A stretch of 41,287 bases of DNA, from positions 375 through 41,661 of the forward strand of contig MKUB01000179.1 of NCBI GenBank assembly GCA_001898545.1, read 5' to 3'. Positions 1 through 9,187 of the stretch are shown in pieces. Numbering within the stretch: position 1 is the first letter of the stretch; every line of letters starts with the position of its first letter. The notes beneath the pieces are model-generated. The model saw nothing but the letters and a program-made list of their open reading frames with translations. It had not been told where the DNA came from and did no database searches. Source of the DNA: Sphingomonadales bacterium 63-6 (GTDB lineage Bacteria; Pseudomonadota; Alphaproteobacteria; Sphingomonadales; Sphingomonadaceae). The translations under genes and the position numbers were made by a program.

Positions 1-1
1 G

Positions 2-250
2 CTGGTGGATGATGTGGTCTCCAGTGGGCAGACCCTGATCGAGGCGGCCCATCTGCTGCGCCAGGCAGGTGCGACCCGGATCGAGGCGCTGGCCACGCAT
101 TGTCTGGCCCGGACAGCCGATCTCGCCCGGATGGAAGAGGCTGGCATCGCCGCGCTGCGTTTTACGGACAGCGTGGGCAGATCGGGCGGATCGATCTCGC
201 TGGCCTCGTTGATTGCGCAGGCAATTCGCGAGCATGGCTGGCAGGAATGA
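2..250 (+). CDS. Ribose-phosphate pyrophosphokinase (PRPP synthetase), C-terminal part
   Basis: The gene is cut by the left window edge; 82 C-terminal residues are visible. The reading frame opens directly with the PRPP-binding loop LVDDVVSSGQT, the hallmark of ribose-phosphate diphosphokinases, followed by a typical Rossmann-like tail ending at the TGA at 248-250. The family makes PRPP from ribose 5-phosphate and ATP in the cytoplasm. The next gene starts 10 bases downstream, so the two are probably co-transcribed. A PRPP synthetase beside a beta-CASP nuclease and a phosphoribosyltransferase suggests a nucleotide/RNA salvage module rather than the housekeeping prs copy, but this is inference. 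The substrate-binding N-terminus is not visible. Confidence 0.8.
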   Translation: MVDDVVSSGQTLIEAAHLLRQAGATRIEALATHCLARTADLARMEEAGIAALRFTDSVGRSGGSISLASLIAQAIREHGWQE

Positions 251-260
251 GAGGAAACCC

Positions 261-1889
261 ATGGCAGAACATCCCCTTGCGCTGACTTTCCATGGCGCGG
301 CCCATACCGTGACCGGTTCCTGCATGGAGTTCCGCTGCGATGGGCATTCGCTGCTGGTCGATTGCGGGATGTTCCAGGGTTCTCGCACGCTGGAAAACCT
401 CAATGCGGGGGACTTTGCCTTCAATCCGGCCGCTATCCCGGCGGTGGTGCTGACCCATGCGCATATCGACCATAGCGGGCTGCTGCCCAAGCTGGTGGCG
501 CAAGGCTTCAAGGGTGACATCTGGTGTACCGGGCCGACGAAGGATCTGCTGGAATATATGCTGGCCGATGCCGGGCGTATTCAGGAAGCGGATACGGCGC
601 GGCGCAACCGGCGGCGGGACAGGGCGGGGGAAGACCCGTTCGAGCCTGTCTATACCGAGCAGGATGCGATTGCCGCCTGGAAGCTGTGCCGTTCCGTGCC
701 GCTGGAAGAATGGTTCGAGCCTGCGCCCGGCTTTCGGGCCCGGTTGTGGAATGCAGGCCATATCCTCGGCTCCGCTTCCGTCGAGCTTGAAGCGGGCGGG
801 GTGCGAGTCATGTGTTCGGGCGATGTCGGCCCGGAAAACAAGGCTTTCCTGCTCGATCCGCAGGGGCCTGCCGGGTTCGATCATGTGATCTGCGAATCCA
901 CCTATGGCGATCGCCAGCGGGAAAAGGTCACCATGGAGGAGCGGCGCAAGCTGCTGCAGGCCGAGGTGATTGCGGCCATTACGCGGGGCGGCAATCTGGT
1001 GATCCCCTCCTTCGCGCTGGAGCGGACGCAGGAATTGCTGCTCGATCTGGCTTTCCTGCTGCGCGAGCGTTCCATTCCCGACGTGCCGGTATTCATCGAT
1101 TCCCCGCTGGCCAGCCGCACGACTGGCGTTTTTGCGCGCTATTCCGCCGATCTGGAGGATACTGGCGGGGTCAATGTGTTCGACCATCCCTCCTTCCACT
1201 TCGTCAACGATGTCTCGGAATCGATCCGGCTCAATTCCGTTTCGGGCGCGATCATCATGGCGGCTTCCGGCATGTGCGAGGGCGGGCGTATCCGGCATCA
1301 CCTGATGCACAATCTCCACCGGCGGGATTCCACGATTTTATTCGTGGGCTTTCAGGCACAAGGCTCGCTCGGGCGCGTGATTTTGGAAGGTGCGAAAACG
1401 GTGCGCATCTCCGGCGCGGATGTGCGGGTGCGGGCGCAGGTCAGGCGGATCGACCATTATTCGGCCCATGCCGATCAGGGCGAATTGCTAGCCTGGATTG
1501 CCGCAAGGGCGCCGATTTCCGGGAGTTTGATCCTCGATCATGGGGAGCCGGAGGGGCTGGAGGGGATGCGGCGGGAGTTGCAGCGCCTGATGCCCGAACT
1601 GGCGGTGAAAATGCCCGAGATCGGGGAGAGCTATGGCCTGGCTCCCGGCAAGCCGGCCAAGCGCACGGCGACCGGAAATATTGCGGTACAACAATCGGTT
1701 GGGCGCGATTGGCAGAATGAATATGCCGCCTTCGTCACCGGGTTGAAGGGCGAGTTGGCGCAGATCAAGGATGAGCGCCGCCGTGAGGAGGCCATTGCCC
1801 GGATGCGTGAAGTAATCGATTCCTATGCCGAATTTCGCAGCGGCAAGAGCGCGCATAAAAGCACCCAGCGCGCGCATAAAAGCAGCTAG
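261..1889 (+). CDS. Beta-CASP metallo-beta-lactamase RNase (CPSF73/RNA exonuclease-like)
   Basis: The protein has 542 residues. The ATG at 261 is preferred because GAGAGGA-type ribosome-binding sequence precedes it closely; an upstream in-frame start at 213 would overlap the PRPP synthetase gene. The Zn-binding signature HAHIDH is at residues 66-71. Further family marks are SFALERTQELL, the MAASGMCEGGRIRHHL segment and the late SAHADQGELL histidine motif. This architecture (MBL core, beta-CASP insertion, RNA-specificity segment) is that of RNA-processing exo/endonucleases, so cytoplasmic RNA turnover is likely. The C-terminus carries a short basic, tandemly duplicated tail (AHKSTQ/AHKSS). It ends 6 bases from the convergent phosphoribosyltransferase. 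Confidence 0.88.
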   Translation: MAEHPLALTFHGAAHTVTGSCMEFRCDGHSLLVDCGMFQGSRTLENLNAGDFAFNPAAIPAVVLTHAHIDHSGLLPKLVAQGFKGDIWCTGPTKDLLEYMLADAGRIQEADTARRNRRRDRAGEDPFEPVYTEQDAIAAWKLCRSVPLEEWFEPAPGFRARLWNAGHILGSASVELEAGGVRVMCSGDVGPENKAFLLDPQGPAGFDHVICESTYGDRQREKVTMEERRKLLQAEVIAAITRGGNLVIPSFALERTQELLLDLAFLLRERSIPDVPVFIDSPLASRTTGVFARYSADLEDTGGVNVFDHPSFHFVNDVSESIRLNSVSGAIIMAASGMCEGGRIRHHLMHNLHRRDSTILFVGFQAQGSLGRVILEGAKTVRISGADVRVRAQVRRIDHYSAHADQGELLAWIAARAPISGSLILDHGEPEGLEGMRRELQRLMPELAVKMPEIGESYGLAPGKPAKRTATGNIAVQQSVGRDWQNEYAAFVTGLKGELAQIKDERRREEAIARMREVIDSYAEFRSGKSAHKSTQRAHKSS

Positions 1890-1895
1890 ATATAC

Positions 1896-2570
1896 TCAGC
1901 CGTCCCCGTCCGGGGCCCAGAGGCGCGCCTTTGCCAGCAGCTCGACAACCTCGGCATCTTCGGTCTGGGCGAAGTCCCCATAATGGGCGCCGACGGCGTA
2001 AAATGGCTCCGGCATGGCGAGGCAGATCACCTTCGTGCAGAGCGGCTCCAACTGCCATAGCGCCGAGCGGGGGGCGACCGGCACGGCGAGCGTGACGGAG
2101 GCCGCGCCCGTTTGCGCCAGTGCCTTCAGCGCGGCCTTCACTGTGCCGCCGGTGGCGATGCCATCGTCCACCAGCACGATGTTGCGCCCGGCGAGCGGAA
2201 TGGGATCGGCCGTGCGATAAGCAGCGCGCCGCCGCTCTATCTCGGTGAGCTGGCGGGCGCATTCCCGCTCGATATAGGCGGCGTCCGCCCCGGTCAGGCT
2301 GGCCGCGCGCTCGTCGATCACGATCTGGGGGCAGGCCCCGTCCACCAGCGCGCCGATGCCATATTCCTCATGCCCCGGCGCGCCGATCTTGCGCACCAGC
2401 AATATGTCGAGCGGGGCCTTGAGCCGCCGCGCGATCTCGAAGGCGGTCGGCACCCCGCCGCGCGGCAGGGCCAGCACCACCGGATCGGCAAGGCCCAGCG
2501 GCTCTATCGCATCGGCCAGCATCCGCCCGGCCTCGCGCCTGTTGGCGAAATAATCCTGTCCTGTCCTCAT
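1896..2570 (-). CDS. Phosphoribosyltransferase family protein
   Basis: The protein has 224 residues from the chosen ATG at 2570 (MRTGQDYFANRREAG), the usual N-terminus of this family, which begins with a short helix before LPRGGVPTAFEIA. The PRPP-binding loop VLVDDGIATGGT lies at about residues 131-142. The substrate base cannot be deduced. In-frame starts at 2603 and 2624 give an 11-18 residue longer N-terminus; none of the three has a strong Shine-Dalgarno sequence, so the start is uncertain. It faces away from the P-type ATPase and converges on the nuclease gene. Such proteins are often found with PRPP synthetase, beta-CASP nuclease and Mg ATPase genes in low-oxygen or stress gene sets of proteobacteria (recalled, not searched). 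Confidence 0.85.
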   Translation of the reverse strand: MRTGQDYFANRREAGRMLADAIEPLGLADPVVLALPRGGVPTAFEIARRLKAPLDILLVRKIGAPGHEEYGIGALVDGACPQIVIDERAASLTGADAAYIERECARQLTEIERRRAAYRTADPIPLAGRNIVLVDDGIATGGTVKAALKALAQTGAASVTLAVPVAPRSALWQLEPLCTKVICLAMPEPFYAVGAHYGDFAQTEDAEVVELLAKARLWAPDGDG

Positions 2571-2774
2571 GCTTGGGCCCCGGCGCGAGAACAGGGTGGC
2601 CATGCCGGAAATGCCCGCCGCCATGCAACGGGGTGAGGCCCGTCAGAGACGCATGAAATGGCGGAAGGGGCATCCGCCGATAGTCCAAGCAGAGAAGGAA
2701 TGGCCATGCCGATTGACTCCCAGCCAGGGGACGTTCTCGCCGCATGATACTGCATTGCGCCGGGCGCGGCCAGA

Positions 2775-2788
2775 TTGACCGGCATCAA
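2775..2788. promoter_or_regulatory. Candidate FNR/FixK-type binding site
   Basis: TTGACCGGCATCAA differs by one base from the FNR/ANR/FixK consensus TTGAT-N4-ATCAA. It is centred about 100 bases before the ATPase start at 2883 and about 210 bases before the divergent phosphoribosyltransferase start. The position fits activation of the ATPase operon, and possibly of the divergent gene. Regulator identity is inferred from the consensus only. Confidence 0.6.
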
Positions 2789-2882
2789 GGCGCAAGAGCG
2801 TGCGAGCAGGCTGTTTTGCCGAGCCAAGTGAGGTTATTGCAGGGCTGACGGTGCGGCCGCGCCGCCGGCGGAGTCTTCCACG

Positions 2883-5369
2883 ATGCCGAATGGAAATGAA
2901 TGGTGGGCGGATAAGGCAGAAGGTCTGGCCGCCAGCCTTGGCAGCGGTCCGGGCGGGCTGACCCCGGAAGAGGCGCGCCGCCGGGCGGAGCATCACGCGG
3001 CCAGTGGCCCCCGCCATCCCGCCCTGCGCCTGTTCATCAGCCAGTTCACCACGCCGTTGGTCCTGATCCTGATCGTGGGGGCACTGCTGTCGCTGGTGCT
3101 GCGCGAATGGGTGGATGCCCTGATCATCCTGGCCATCGTCGCGGGCAGCGGGGTGCTGGGCTTCACGCAGGAATATGGGGCATCGCGGGCCATTGCGGAA
3201 CTGCGTTCGCGGCTGGTGCGGCAGGTACGGGTGCTGCGCGGTGGGGCGGAAGTCTCCGTGCCGCTGGACGAAGTGGTGCCCGGCGATGTGGCGGTGCTGA
3301 AGGCGGGCGATCTGGTCCCCGGCGATGGCGCGATCCTGCATAGCGACGCCCTGCAGGTGGATGAAGCGGTGCTGACGGGGGAAGCCTTCCCGGTGGAGAA
3401 ATCTCCCGGTGTCTCCCCGGCGGAGGCGCCTGTTTCCCAGAGGCTGGGCGCCTTGTTCCAGGGGACATCCATCCGCAGCGGCACGGCGCGGATGCTGGTG
3501 GTGAAGACCGGGCGGGAAACGCAATTCGGCGCCATCGAACACACGCTGGAAGCGGCGGAGGAAAAGACCGAATTCGCGCGCGGCCTGGCCGGTTTCGGGG
3601 CCATGCTGATGCGGGTCATGATCGTGGTGGTCAGCCTGGTGCTGGCCGCCAGCCTGTTCCTGGGCCGCGATCTGGTTACTTCCCTGCTGTTCGCCGTGGC
3701 GCTGGCCGTGGCCATTTCCCCGCAATTGCTGCCCGCCATCGTCAGCGTGACACTGGCGGCGGGAGCACGGCGGATGACACGGCACGGTGTGCTGGTGCGG
3801 CGGCTGGAATCGATCGAGAATCTGGGCGGCATGGATGTGCTGTGCACGGACAAGACCGGAACGCTGACCAAGGGCGCCATCGCGCTGAGCGCGGCAGTCG
3901 GTCCCGAAGGGGAACAATCGGGCGAGGTTTTGCGGCTGGCGGCGGCCAATGCCCGCTTGCAGACAGCGATGGCCAGCGCGCTGGACGAGGCCATATTGAG
4001 CGCGGCCTCCGCTGCCAGTCTGGACCTTTCGGGCTTCGAGAAGATCGAGGAGATTCCCTATGACTTCACGCGCAGGCGCTTCAGCGTAAAGGCGCGGCTG
4101 GCAGGCGGGGCAGAGGAATGGATCTGCAAGGGCGCGGTCAAGGAAGTGCTGGAGGGCTGCAGCACGATCCGCTCGGGAGAGGGCACCCTGCTGCTGGACG
4201 CCGCCGCGCGGGAGAAAGTGGAGGCCTTCCTGCGCGCCAAGGGGGAAGATGGCTTCCGCACGCTGGCGCTCTCCACCGGACAGGAAGGCTCCGCCTGCCT
4301 CGAAGGGTTCCTGCTGTTCTACGATCCGCCCAAGCGCGGCATTGCCCGCACTGTGGCCGCCATGCTCCGCCGGGGGATCACGGTGCGGATCGTCAGCGGG
4401 GACAATCGCTATGTCAGCGGTCATATGGCCCGCATCATCGGCCTGCCCGAAGGCGAGGTGGTGACGGGCGAGCAGATCGCCGCGCTGGATGACGATGCTC
4501 TGGCCGCGCGGATTGGCGGCATATCGGTATTCGCCGAAGTGGAGCCCCAGCAGAAGGAGCGCATCGTGCGCGCCTTCCAGAAGGCGGGCCACGCGGTGGG
4601 CTATATGGGCGACGGGATCAACGATGCACCCGCCCTGCGCGCGGCCGATGTTGGCATATCGGTGGACAGCGCGGTCGATGTGGCGCGGGAAAGCGCGGAT
4701 ATCGTGCTGCTGCGGCCAGACCTCAACGCTATCCGGCGCGGTGTGGAAGATGGGCGAAGAACCTTTGCCAACACGCTGAAATATATCGCGATCACCACCA
4801 GCGCCAATTTCGGCAATATGGTCAGCATGGCGCTGGCCACTGTGCTGCTGCCCTTCCTGCCGATGCTGCCGGTGCAGATATTGCTCAACAATTTCCTGTC
4901 CGATCTTCCCGCCATCGCCATTGCCGGGGATGCGGTGGACAGGGAAAGGCTGGCCTCCGCCCAGAGGTGGGACATACGCCGCATCCGCAATTTCATGATC
5001 CTGTTCGGCCTGATCAGCACATTGTTCGATCTGGCGACCTTCGCCCTGTTGCGACTGGTGTTCCATGCGGACGAGGCGCATTTCCGCACCAGCTGGTTCG
5101 TCGTCTCGCTGCTGACGGAGCTGATGGCGCTGTTCGTTCTGCGCACCAAGCGGCCCTTCTGGCAAAGCGCGCCCGCGCGGCTGCTGCTGTGGAGCAGTGT
5201 CTTCGTGGCGGCGCTGGCGCTCGCTTTGCCCTATAGCGGGCCGATTGCGGCGCTGTTCGCCTTCGTGCCCCTGCCGCCCTTGCAGATGGCCGCCATGTTG
5301 GGGCTCGTGCTGCTCTATGCGCTGGTCACTGAAGTGGCCAAGCGCCGCCACCATCTGCAGGCCGATTGA
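2883..5369 (+). CDS. Mg2+-translocating-type P-type ATPase (MgtA-like, P3B)
   Basis: The protein has 828 residues; the ATG at 2883 follows a GGAG sequence about 10 bases upstream. It has the P-type order: cytoplasmic N-terminal cation-ATPase segment, two membrane helices, actuator domain with LTGEAFPVEK, membrane helices with ISPQLLPAIVSVTLA, phosphorylation motif DKTGTLT (Asp323), the MGDGINDAPALRAADVGIS hinge and C-terminal membrane helices. The late segments FLPMLPVQILLNNFL and FFxxISTLFD-type resemble MgtA/MgtB more than Ca2+ or K+ pumps, so Mg2+ uptake is the best guess. At 828 residues it is slightly shorter than enterobacterial MgtA. The next gene starts 2 bases after its stop, so the pair forms an operon. 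Confidence 0.85.
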   Translation: MPNGNEWWADKAEGLAASLGSGPGGLTPEEARRRAEHHAASGPRHPALRLFISQFTTPLVLILIVGALLSLVLREWVDALIILAIVAGSGVLGFTQEYGASRAIAELRSRLVRQVRVLRGGAEVSVPLDEVVPGDVAVLKAGDLVPGDGAILHSDALQVDEAVLTGEAFPVEKSPGVSPAEAPVSQRLGALFQGTSIRSGTARMLVVKTGRETQFGAIEHTLEAAEEKTEFARGLAGFGAMLMRVMIVVVSLVLAASLFLGRDLVTSLLFAVALAVAISPQLLPAIVSVTLAAGARRMTRHGVLVRRLESIENLGGMDVLCTDKTGTLTKGAIALSAAVGPEGEQSGEVLRLAAANARLQTAMASALDEAILSAASAASLDLSGFEKIEEIPYDFTRRRFSVKARLAGGAEEWICKGAVKEVLEGCSTIRSGEGTLLLDAAAREKVEAFLRAKGEDGFRTLALSTGQEGSACLEGFLLFYDPPKRGIARTVAAMLRRGITVRIVSGDNRYVSGHMARIIGLPEGEVVTGEQIAALDDDALAARIGGISVFAEVEPQQKERIVRAFQKAGHAVGYMGDGINDAPALRAADVGISVDSAVDVARESADIVLLRPDLNAIRRGVEDGRRTFANTLKYIAITTSANFGNMVSMALATVLLPFLPMLPVQILLNNFLSDLPAIAIAGDAVDRERLASAQRWDIRRIRNFMILFGLISTLFDLATFALLRLVFHADEAHFRTSWFVVSLLTELMALFVLRTKRPFWQSAPARLLLWSSVFVAALALALPYSGPIAALFAFVPLPPLQMAAMLGLVLLYALVTEVAKRRHHLQAD

Positions 5370-5371
5370 GC

Positions 5372-6370
5372 ATGAAGGGCTGGCGGCGCTGGGTAGTGGG
5401 CATCATTGTCGCGGCGGCGCTGCTGGGCATCGTGCTGCGCATGGGGGATCTGGAGAATTACGTGCGCCTGCTGCGCCAGTCCCAGCCGGGCTGGCTGCTG
5501 GTGGCGGTGCTGCTCCAGCTTTCCACTTATGCCAGCCTCGCCCTGGGCTGGCGCGAAGTGCTGCGTGCGGGGGATGGGCGAGCCCCTGCCTTGAAACTGC
5601 TGCTCCGCATCGCCTTTTCCAAGCTCTTCGCCGATCAGGCCCTGCCCACGGCGGGGATGGGCGGCAATGTGCTGCTGGTCGATCAACTGACCGCCGCCGG
5701 GGCTACGCGGGGCACTTCCATGGCGGTGCTGCTGATCTCGATCCGCGCTTATTACGCGGCCTATCTGTTGCTGGCGCTGGCCTGCCTGTTCCTGTTGTGG
5801 CTGCATGGGCAGGCGACCGCGCTGATGGCTGGGCTGGTGACGACTTTCATTCTGGTGGCTTTGGCCATTCCCGCGCTGGCCCTGTGGCTGCGCCGTCGGG
5901 GCAGCAAGCCGCTGCCTCCCGTTGTGGAGCGTATTCGCCCCATCGCCCAATTGCTGCAGACCATGGCGGAGGCGCCCGGCGCGCTGGTGGGGGACCGGGC
6001 GCTGCTGCTGCGGGTTACCGGCTTCAACGCGCTGGTCTTCCTGGCCGATATATTGACGCTCTATGCCTGCCTCAGGGCGCTGGGTGTGGACACGGGCGTG
6101 TCCACCGCCCTGATCGCCTTCTCGCTCGCCTCAATCGTGGTCACGCTGGGACCGATCCCGCTGGGGCTTGGGACGTTCGAGGCGACCAGCACCAGCACGC
6201 TGCATCTGCTGGGCGTCCCGATCGAGGCGGCGCTTTCCGCCACTTTGCTACTGCGCTTCCTGACCCTGTGGTTGCCGCTGGCCCCGGGCTTCATCCAGAT
6301 GCACCGCATCACCCGTCCGCACCGCGATAAGCGGGCGGACGGGGATAAGCGTTCAGAGGGCGCGCCTTAG
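5372..6370 (+). CDS. Flippase-like / lysylphosphatidylglycerol synthase TM-region protein
   Basis: The protein has 332 residues from the ATG at 5372; a TTG at 5366 overlapping the ATPase stop is less likely. It is strongly hydrophobic with about eight predicted membrane helices. It has features of the UPF0104/AglD-MprF membrane-domain family: an early amphipathic GDLENYVRLLRQ segment, the GMGGNVLL segment near residue 95, and the PLGLGTFEATS motif near residue 270. Members are thought to move lipids or lipid-linked substrates across the inner membrane; the substrate here is unknown. It is the last gene of the ATPase operon and converges on the TonB receptor gene 9 bases away. A GC-rich hairpin lies inside its last codons. 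Confidence 0.78.
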   Translation: MKGWRRWVVGIIVAAALLGIVLRMGDLENYVRLLRQSQPGWLLVAVLLQLSTYASLALGWREVLRAGDGRAPALKLLLRIAFSKLFADQALPTAGMGGNVLLVDQLTAAGATRGTSMAVLLISIRAYYAAYLLLALACLFLLWLHGQATALMAGLVTTFILVALAIPALALWLRRRGSKPLPPVVERIRPIAQLLQTMAEAPGALVGDRALLLRVTGFNALVFLADILTLYACLRALGVDTGVSTALIAFSLASIVVTLGPIPLGLGTFEATSTSTLHLLGVPIEAALSATLLLRFLTLWLPLAPGFIQMHRITRPHRDKRADGDKRSEGAP

Positions 6371-6379
6371 AGGCCAGTC

Positions 6380-9187
6380 TTAGAGACCGGCGCCGCCGAT
6401 CTTGTAAGTCACCTGCAGGAAGGCGCTGCGGCCCACGCTGTCGAACCAGCTGATGTCGTAATAGGGATAGCTGGCATAGGTGGGGTCTTTCACCGGATTG
6501 CTGTCGAGCAGGTTCTTCACCGTGAGCGATGCCCGCAGGTGATCGGTGATGTCGTACTGGATCGTGGCGTTGTAGAGGAAGCTCGCCGGGATATAGGCGT
6601 CCTCGTCATAGTTCGGGATCTTGCCCAGCCGCTTGCCTTCCACGGTGGCTTTGAAGCGGTCCAGCGTCCAGTTGATGCTCGCCGTGCTCTTGTCGCGCGG
6701 CATGTAATAGCCGCTGTCATAGGCCAGCTTGTCGATGGGCAGATCGCCCGGATATTGCTGGAACGTGTGGTTGAACACATGGGTGTGCGACAGGGTCAGG
6801 CCGAAAGTGCCGAAGCTGGTCGGCAGGCTGCCCCGCACGGTCACGTCGATCCCGTCGGTCTTCTCGCGGGCGATGTTTACCGGGTTGACCGAAACGGCAT
6901 CCAGCCGCCCTTCGTTCACGCCGCCGGCAAAGCGCTGCACGCGGGTGATGGCGTCCTGGCAGGTGGGCGAATTGATATCCACCGCGCTGCCGCCCATGGT
7001 CTGGCCGATGCGGCAATCCGCCTCATCACGCAGCAGCGTGTCGATGCTGAGATCCTGCACCTGATCGGCCAGCGAGACCCAGAAGTAATCGACTGACACA
7101 TCGAAATTGCGCGAGGGCGCGAAGACGAGGCCCGCGTTGAACGAGCGGCTCTTCTCCGGCTTCAGGCTCTTGTTGCCGTTGCGCTGGGCCACGATGCCTT
7201 CATCGGCATAGCTACAATCGCCCAGTTCCTCGTCCGGTTCTTCCGTGCGGCACAGATAATAGTCGGTCGCCGCCGGGTGGGTATTGCCGGGGCCGGTGAA
7301 GACATAATGCAGGTCCGGCGCGCGGAAGCCGGTGCCATAGGCCGCGCGCAGCAGCAGCGATGACATGGGCCTTACTTCCAGCCCGGCATTATAGGTGAAC
7401 TTGTTGATCGTATTGTCGGCAAAGCTGAAGGAATCATAGCGGCCTGCGCCGGACAGCTCGATGAAGCTGGTCACCGGAACGCGAAGCTCGCCGCCCACGG
7501 CCCAGTGAGTGCGGGTGCCGTAACCGTCGCTGTCCTTCAGCCCGTAATAATAATCGGTCAGCGCCAGCGGATCGGGATTCAGCTCGTAACCCTGGCCGCC
7601 ATATTCGGCGACGGCGGCAAAGCCTACCGGACCGGCGGGAAGGTTGAACAATTCGCCATTGCTGATGGTGGCCTGCAGATTGTCCGTCCAGCTGCGCGGA
7701 TTATAGACGCTGTAGACCGCGATGGAATTATACTCCGCCTCGGTCAGCGGGGTGTAGAGCCGCGCCGGATCTGCGTCGTAGATCGCATAGCCGGTGTCCG
7801 GATCGACGCCGAGCTGCTTGCCCAGGAACAGCTCGTTCGCCTTGGCGGCGATGATCTGCGGGAACTTCACGCGCGAGCGATATTGGCTGTGGTTGAACGA
7901 CAGCTCGTAATTCCAGCTCTTGCCCAACTGGCCACGAATGCCCGGCGTGAAAGAGAAGGTTTCCTGCCGGTTGCGGGTCATGACATTGCTGAACCCGCCC
8001 GATTCCTCGGGCGTGAACTGGCGGGACCAGTCATCGAGGCGGCCGTCGAAGGCGTTGTAGAAGGTGGTGTCGCTGCTGCCCGAACTCGGCTGATAGGCCC
8101 AGTTCAGAACATCCGGCAGAAGCGAGACATTGCTGACGCCATATTGCACGTCGAGGAACAGTTCCTCATTGTCGGAAAATTCCACGCCCATGGAAGCGAA
8201 GCCGTTGAAGCCCTCGCGCCGGGAAATGATCGTGCCATAGCCGATCGAGGTGGAACTGCCGCAGAAATAGCCGGGGCCGTAATCGTCCAGATCGGGATCA
8301 TAGGCGCCATAGCGGGCGCGCTGCGCGTAATAGGTGGAACCGCCGTTCAGGCCGGAAAGCTTGTCGCAGGTCGCCTTGCCGGGATCGACATATTCGTCAT
8401 TTTCCGGATCGTAGCGCAGGAAGGTCCGGCGGGAGAGATCGTAGGACAGGGTGGGGTTGTCTGCCGTGCTGTCCTGGATCGAGCGGTCATAGGCCCAGAG
8501 CGGAAGCTGCAGCAGATATTCGCCGCCCGCGATGATGTGGAACCGGTCGTTCGACCAGCCGGTGGTAATGGTGGCCCGGTGGGATTCGCCGCCACCATGC
8601 TCGGTCATGCCGATGCGGTAATCCAGCGTGGTGCCGTCCACTTCCTTCTTCAGCTTGAAGTTGATGACGCCCGCGATGGCGTCGGAACCATAGATGGCGG
8701 AGGCACTGCCGCTCAGCACTTCCACCTGGTCGATCAGGCCGACCGGCAGGTTGGAAATGTCGGTGAAATTGCTACGCCCCTGATAGGGCAGGGGGAAGTC
8801 CGCGATGCGGCGGCCATTCACCAGCACCAGCGTGTGATTGGGGCCAAGGCCGCGCAAATCCACCTGCTGCGCGCCGGGCGTGAAGCTGGCGCCGCTGAAG
8901 CTCTGCTGGCTCTGCGTCTCGCCGCCATTCTGGGTCACGGCGCGCAGGATGTCCGGCACGCTGGTATAGCCATTGTCGCGAATGGTGTCGGCAGTGATCG
9001 TGGTAACGGGTGCAGGGCCTTCCTGCACGGAGCGCGGAATGCGCGAACCGATGACCAGAATCTCGCCGCTATTGGCGGCATCGTCATCCTGAGCCCAGGC
9101 GGGCGTTGCGGCCAGCGTCAGGCAGCCGCCCAGGAAAAGTGCGGCCTTGAGGGAAAATTTGCGCGGAACGGACATCGAATACCCCAT
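6380..9187 (-). CDS. TonB-dependent outer-membrane receptor (divergent to cyanophycinase fusion)
   Basis: The protein has 935 residues. The N-terminal signal peptide ends at ATPAWAQ. It is followed by the plug domain (GEILVIGSRIPR, VDLRGLGPNHTLVLVNGRR, VEVLSGSASAIYGSDAIAGV) and a long barrel ending in an aromatic-rich C-terminus typical of outer-membrane insertion. The receptor-domain style matches large sphingomonad TonB receptors that import peptides, sugars or aromatics. Translation may begin at 9187, with AGGG about 7 bases upstream, or at the internal ATG at 9175. It is divergent from the cyanophycinase-isoaspartyl peptidase fusion, which suggests, without proving, that it imports cyanophycin fragments or beta-aspartyl dipeptides. 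No FecA-type N-terminal signalling domain is present. Confidence 0.9.
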   Translation of the reverse strand: MGYSMSVPRKFSLKAALFLGGCLTLAATPAWAQDDDAANSGEILVIGSRIPRSVQEGPAPVTTITADTIRDNGYTSVPDILRAVTQNGGETQSQQSFSGASFTPGAQQVDLRGLGPNHTLVLVNGRRIADFPLPYQGRSNFTDISNLPVGLIDQVEVLSGSASAIYGSDAIAGVINFKLKKEVDGTTLDYRIGMTEHGGGESHRATITTGWSNDRFHIIAGGEYLLQLPLWAYDRSIQDSTADNPTLSYDLSRRTFLRYDPENDEYVDPGKATCDKLSGLNGGSTYYAQRARYGAYDPDLDDYGPGYFCGSSTSIGYGTIISRREGFNGFASMGVEFSDNEELFLDVQYGVSNVSLLPDVLNWAYQPSSGSSDTTFYNAFDGRLDDWSRQFTPEESGGFSNVMTRNRQETFSFTPGIRGQLGKSWNYELSFNHSQYRSRVKFPQIIAAKANELFLGKQLGVDPDTGYAIYDADPARLYTPLTEAEYNSIAVYSVYNPRSWTDNLQATISNGELFNLPAGPVGFAAVAEYGGQGYELNPDPLALTDYYYGLKDSDGYGTRTHWAVGGELRVPVTSFIELSGAGRYDSFSFADNTINKFTYNAGLEVRPMSSLLLRAAYGTGFRAPDLHYVFTGPGNTHPAATDYYLCRTEEPDEELGDCSYADEGIVAQRNGNKSLKPEKSRSFNAGLVFAPSRNFDVSVDYFWVSLADQVQDLSIDTLLRDEADCRIGQTMGGSAVDINSPTCQDAITRVQRFAGGVNEGRLDAVSVNPVNIAREKTDGIDVTVRGSLPTSFGTFGLTLSHTHVFNHTFQQYPGDLPIDKLAYDSGYYMPRDKSTASINWTLDRFKATVEGKRLGKIPNYDEDAYIPASFLYNATIQYDITDHLRASLTVKNLLDSNPVKDPTYASYPYYDISWFDSVGRSAFLQVTYKIGGAGL

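Noticed and set aside
2643-5354. Very long minus-strand frame opposite the P-type ATPase (903 codons)
   Set aside because: It is a high-GC antisense shadow full of Gln/His/Arg with no recognisable domain, while the + strand has all P-type ATPase motifs.
6312-6343. GC-rich hairpin (CCCGTCCGC / GCGGACGGG) near the end of the flippase-like gene
   Set aside because: It lies inside the coding sequence, has no T-run after it and is best explained by Arg/Asp codons at the C-terminus.
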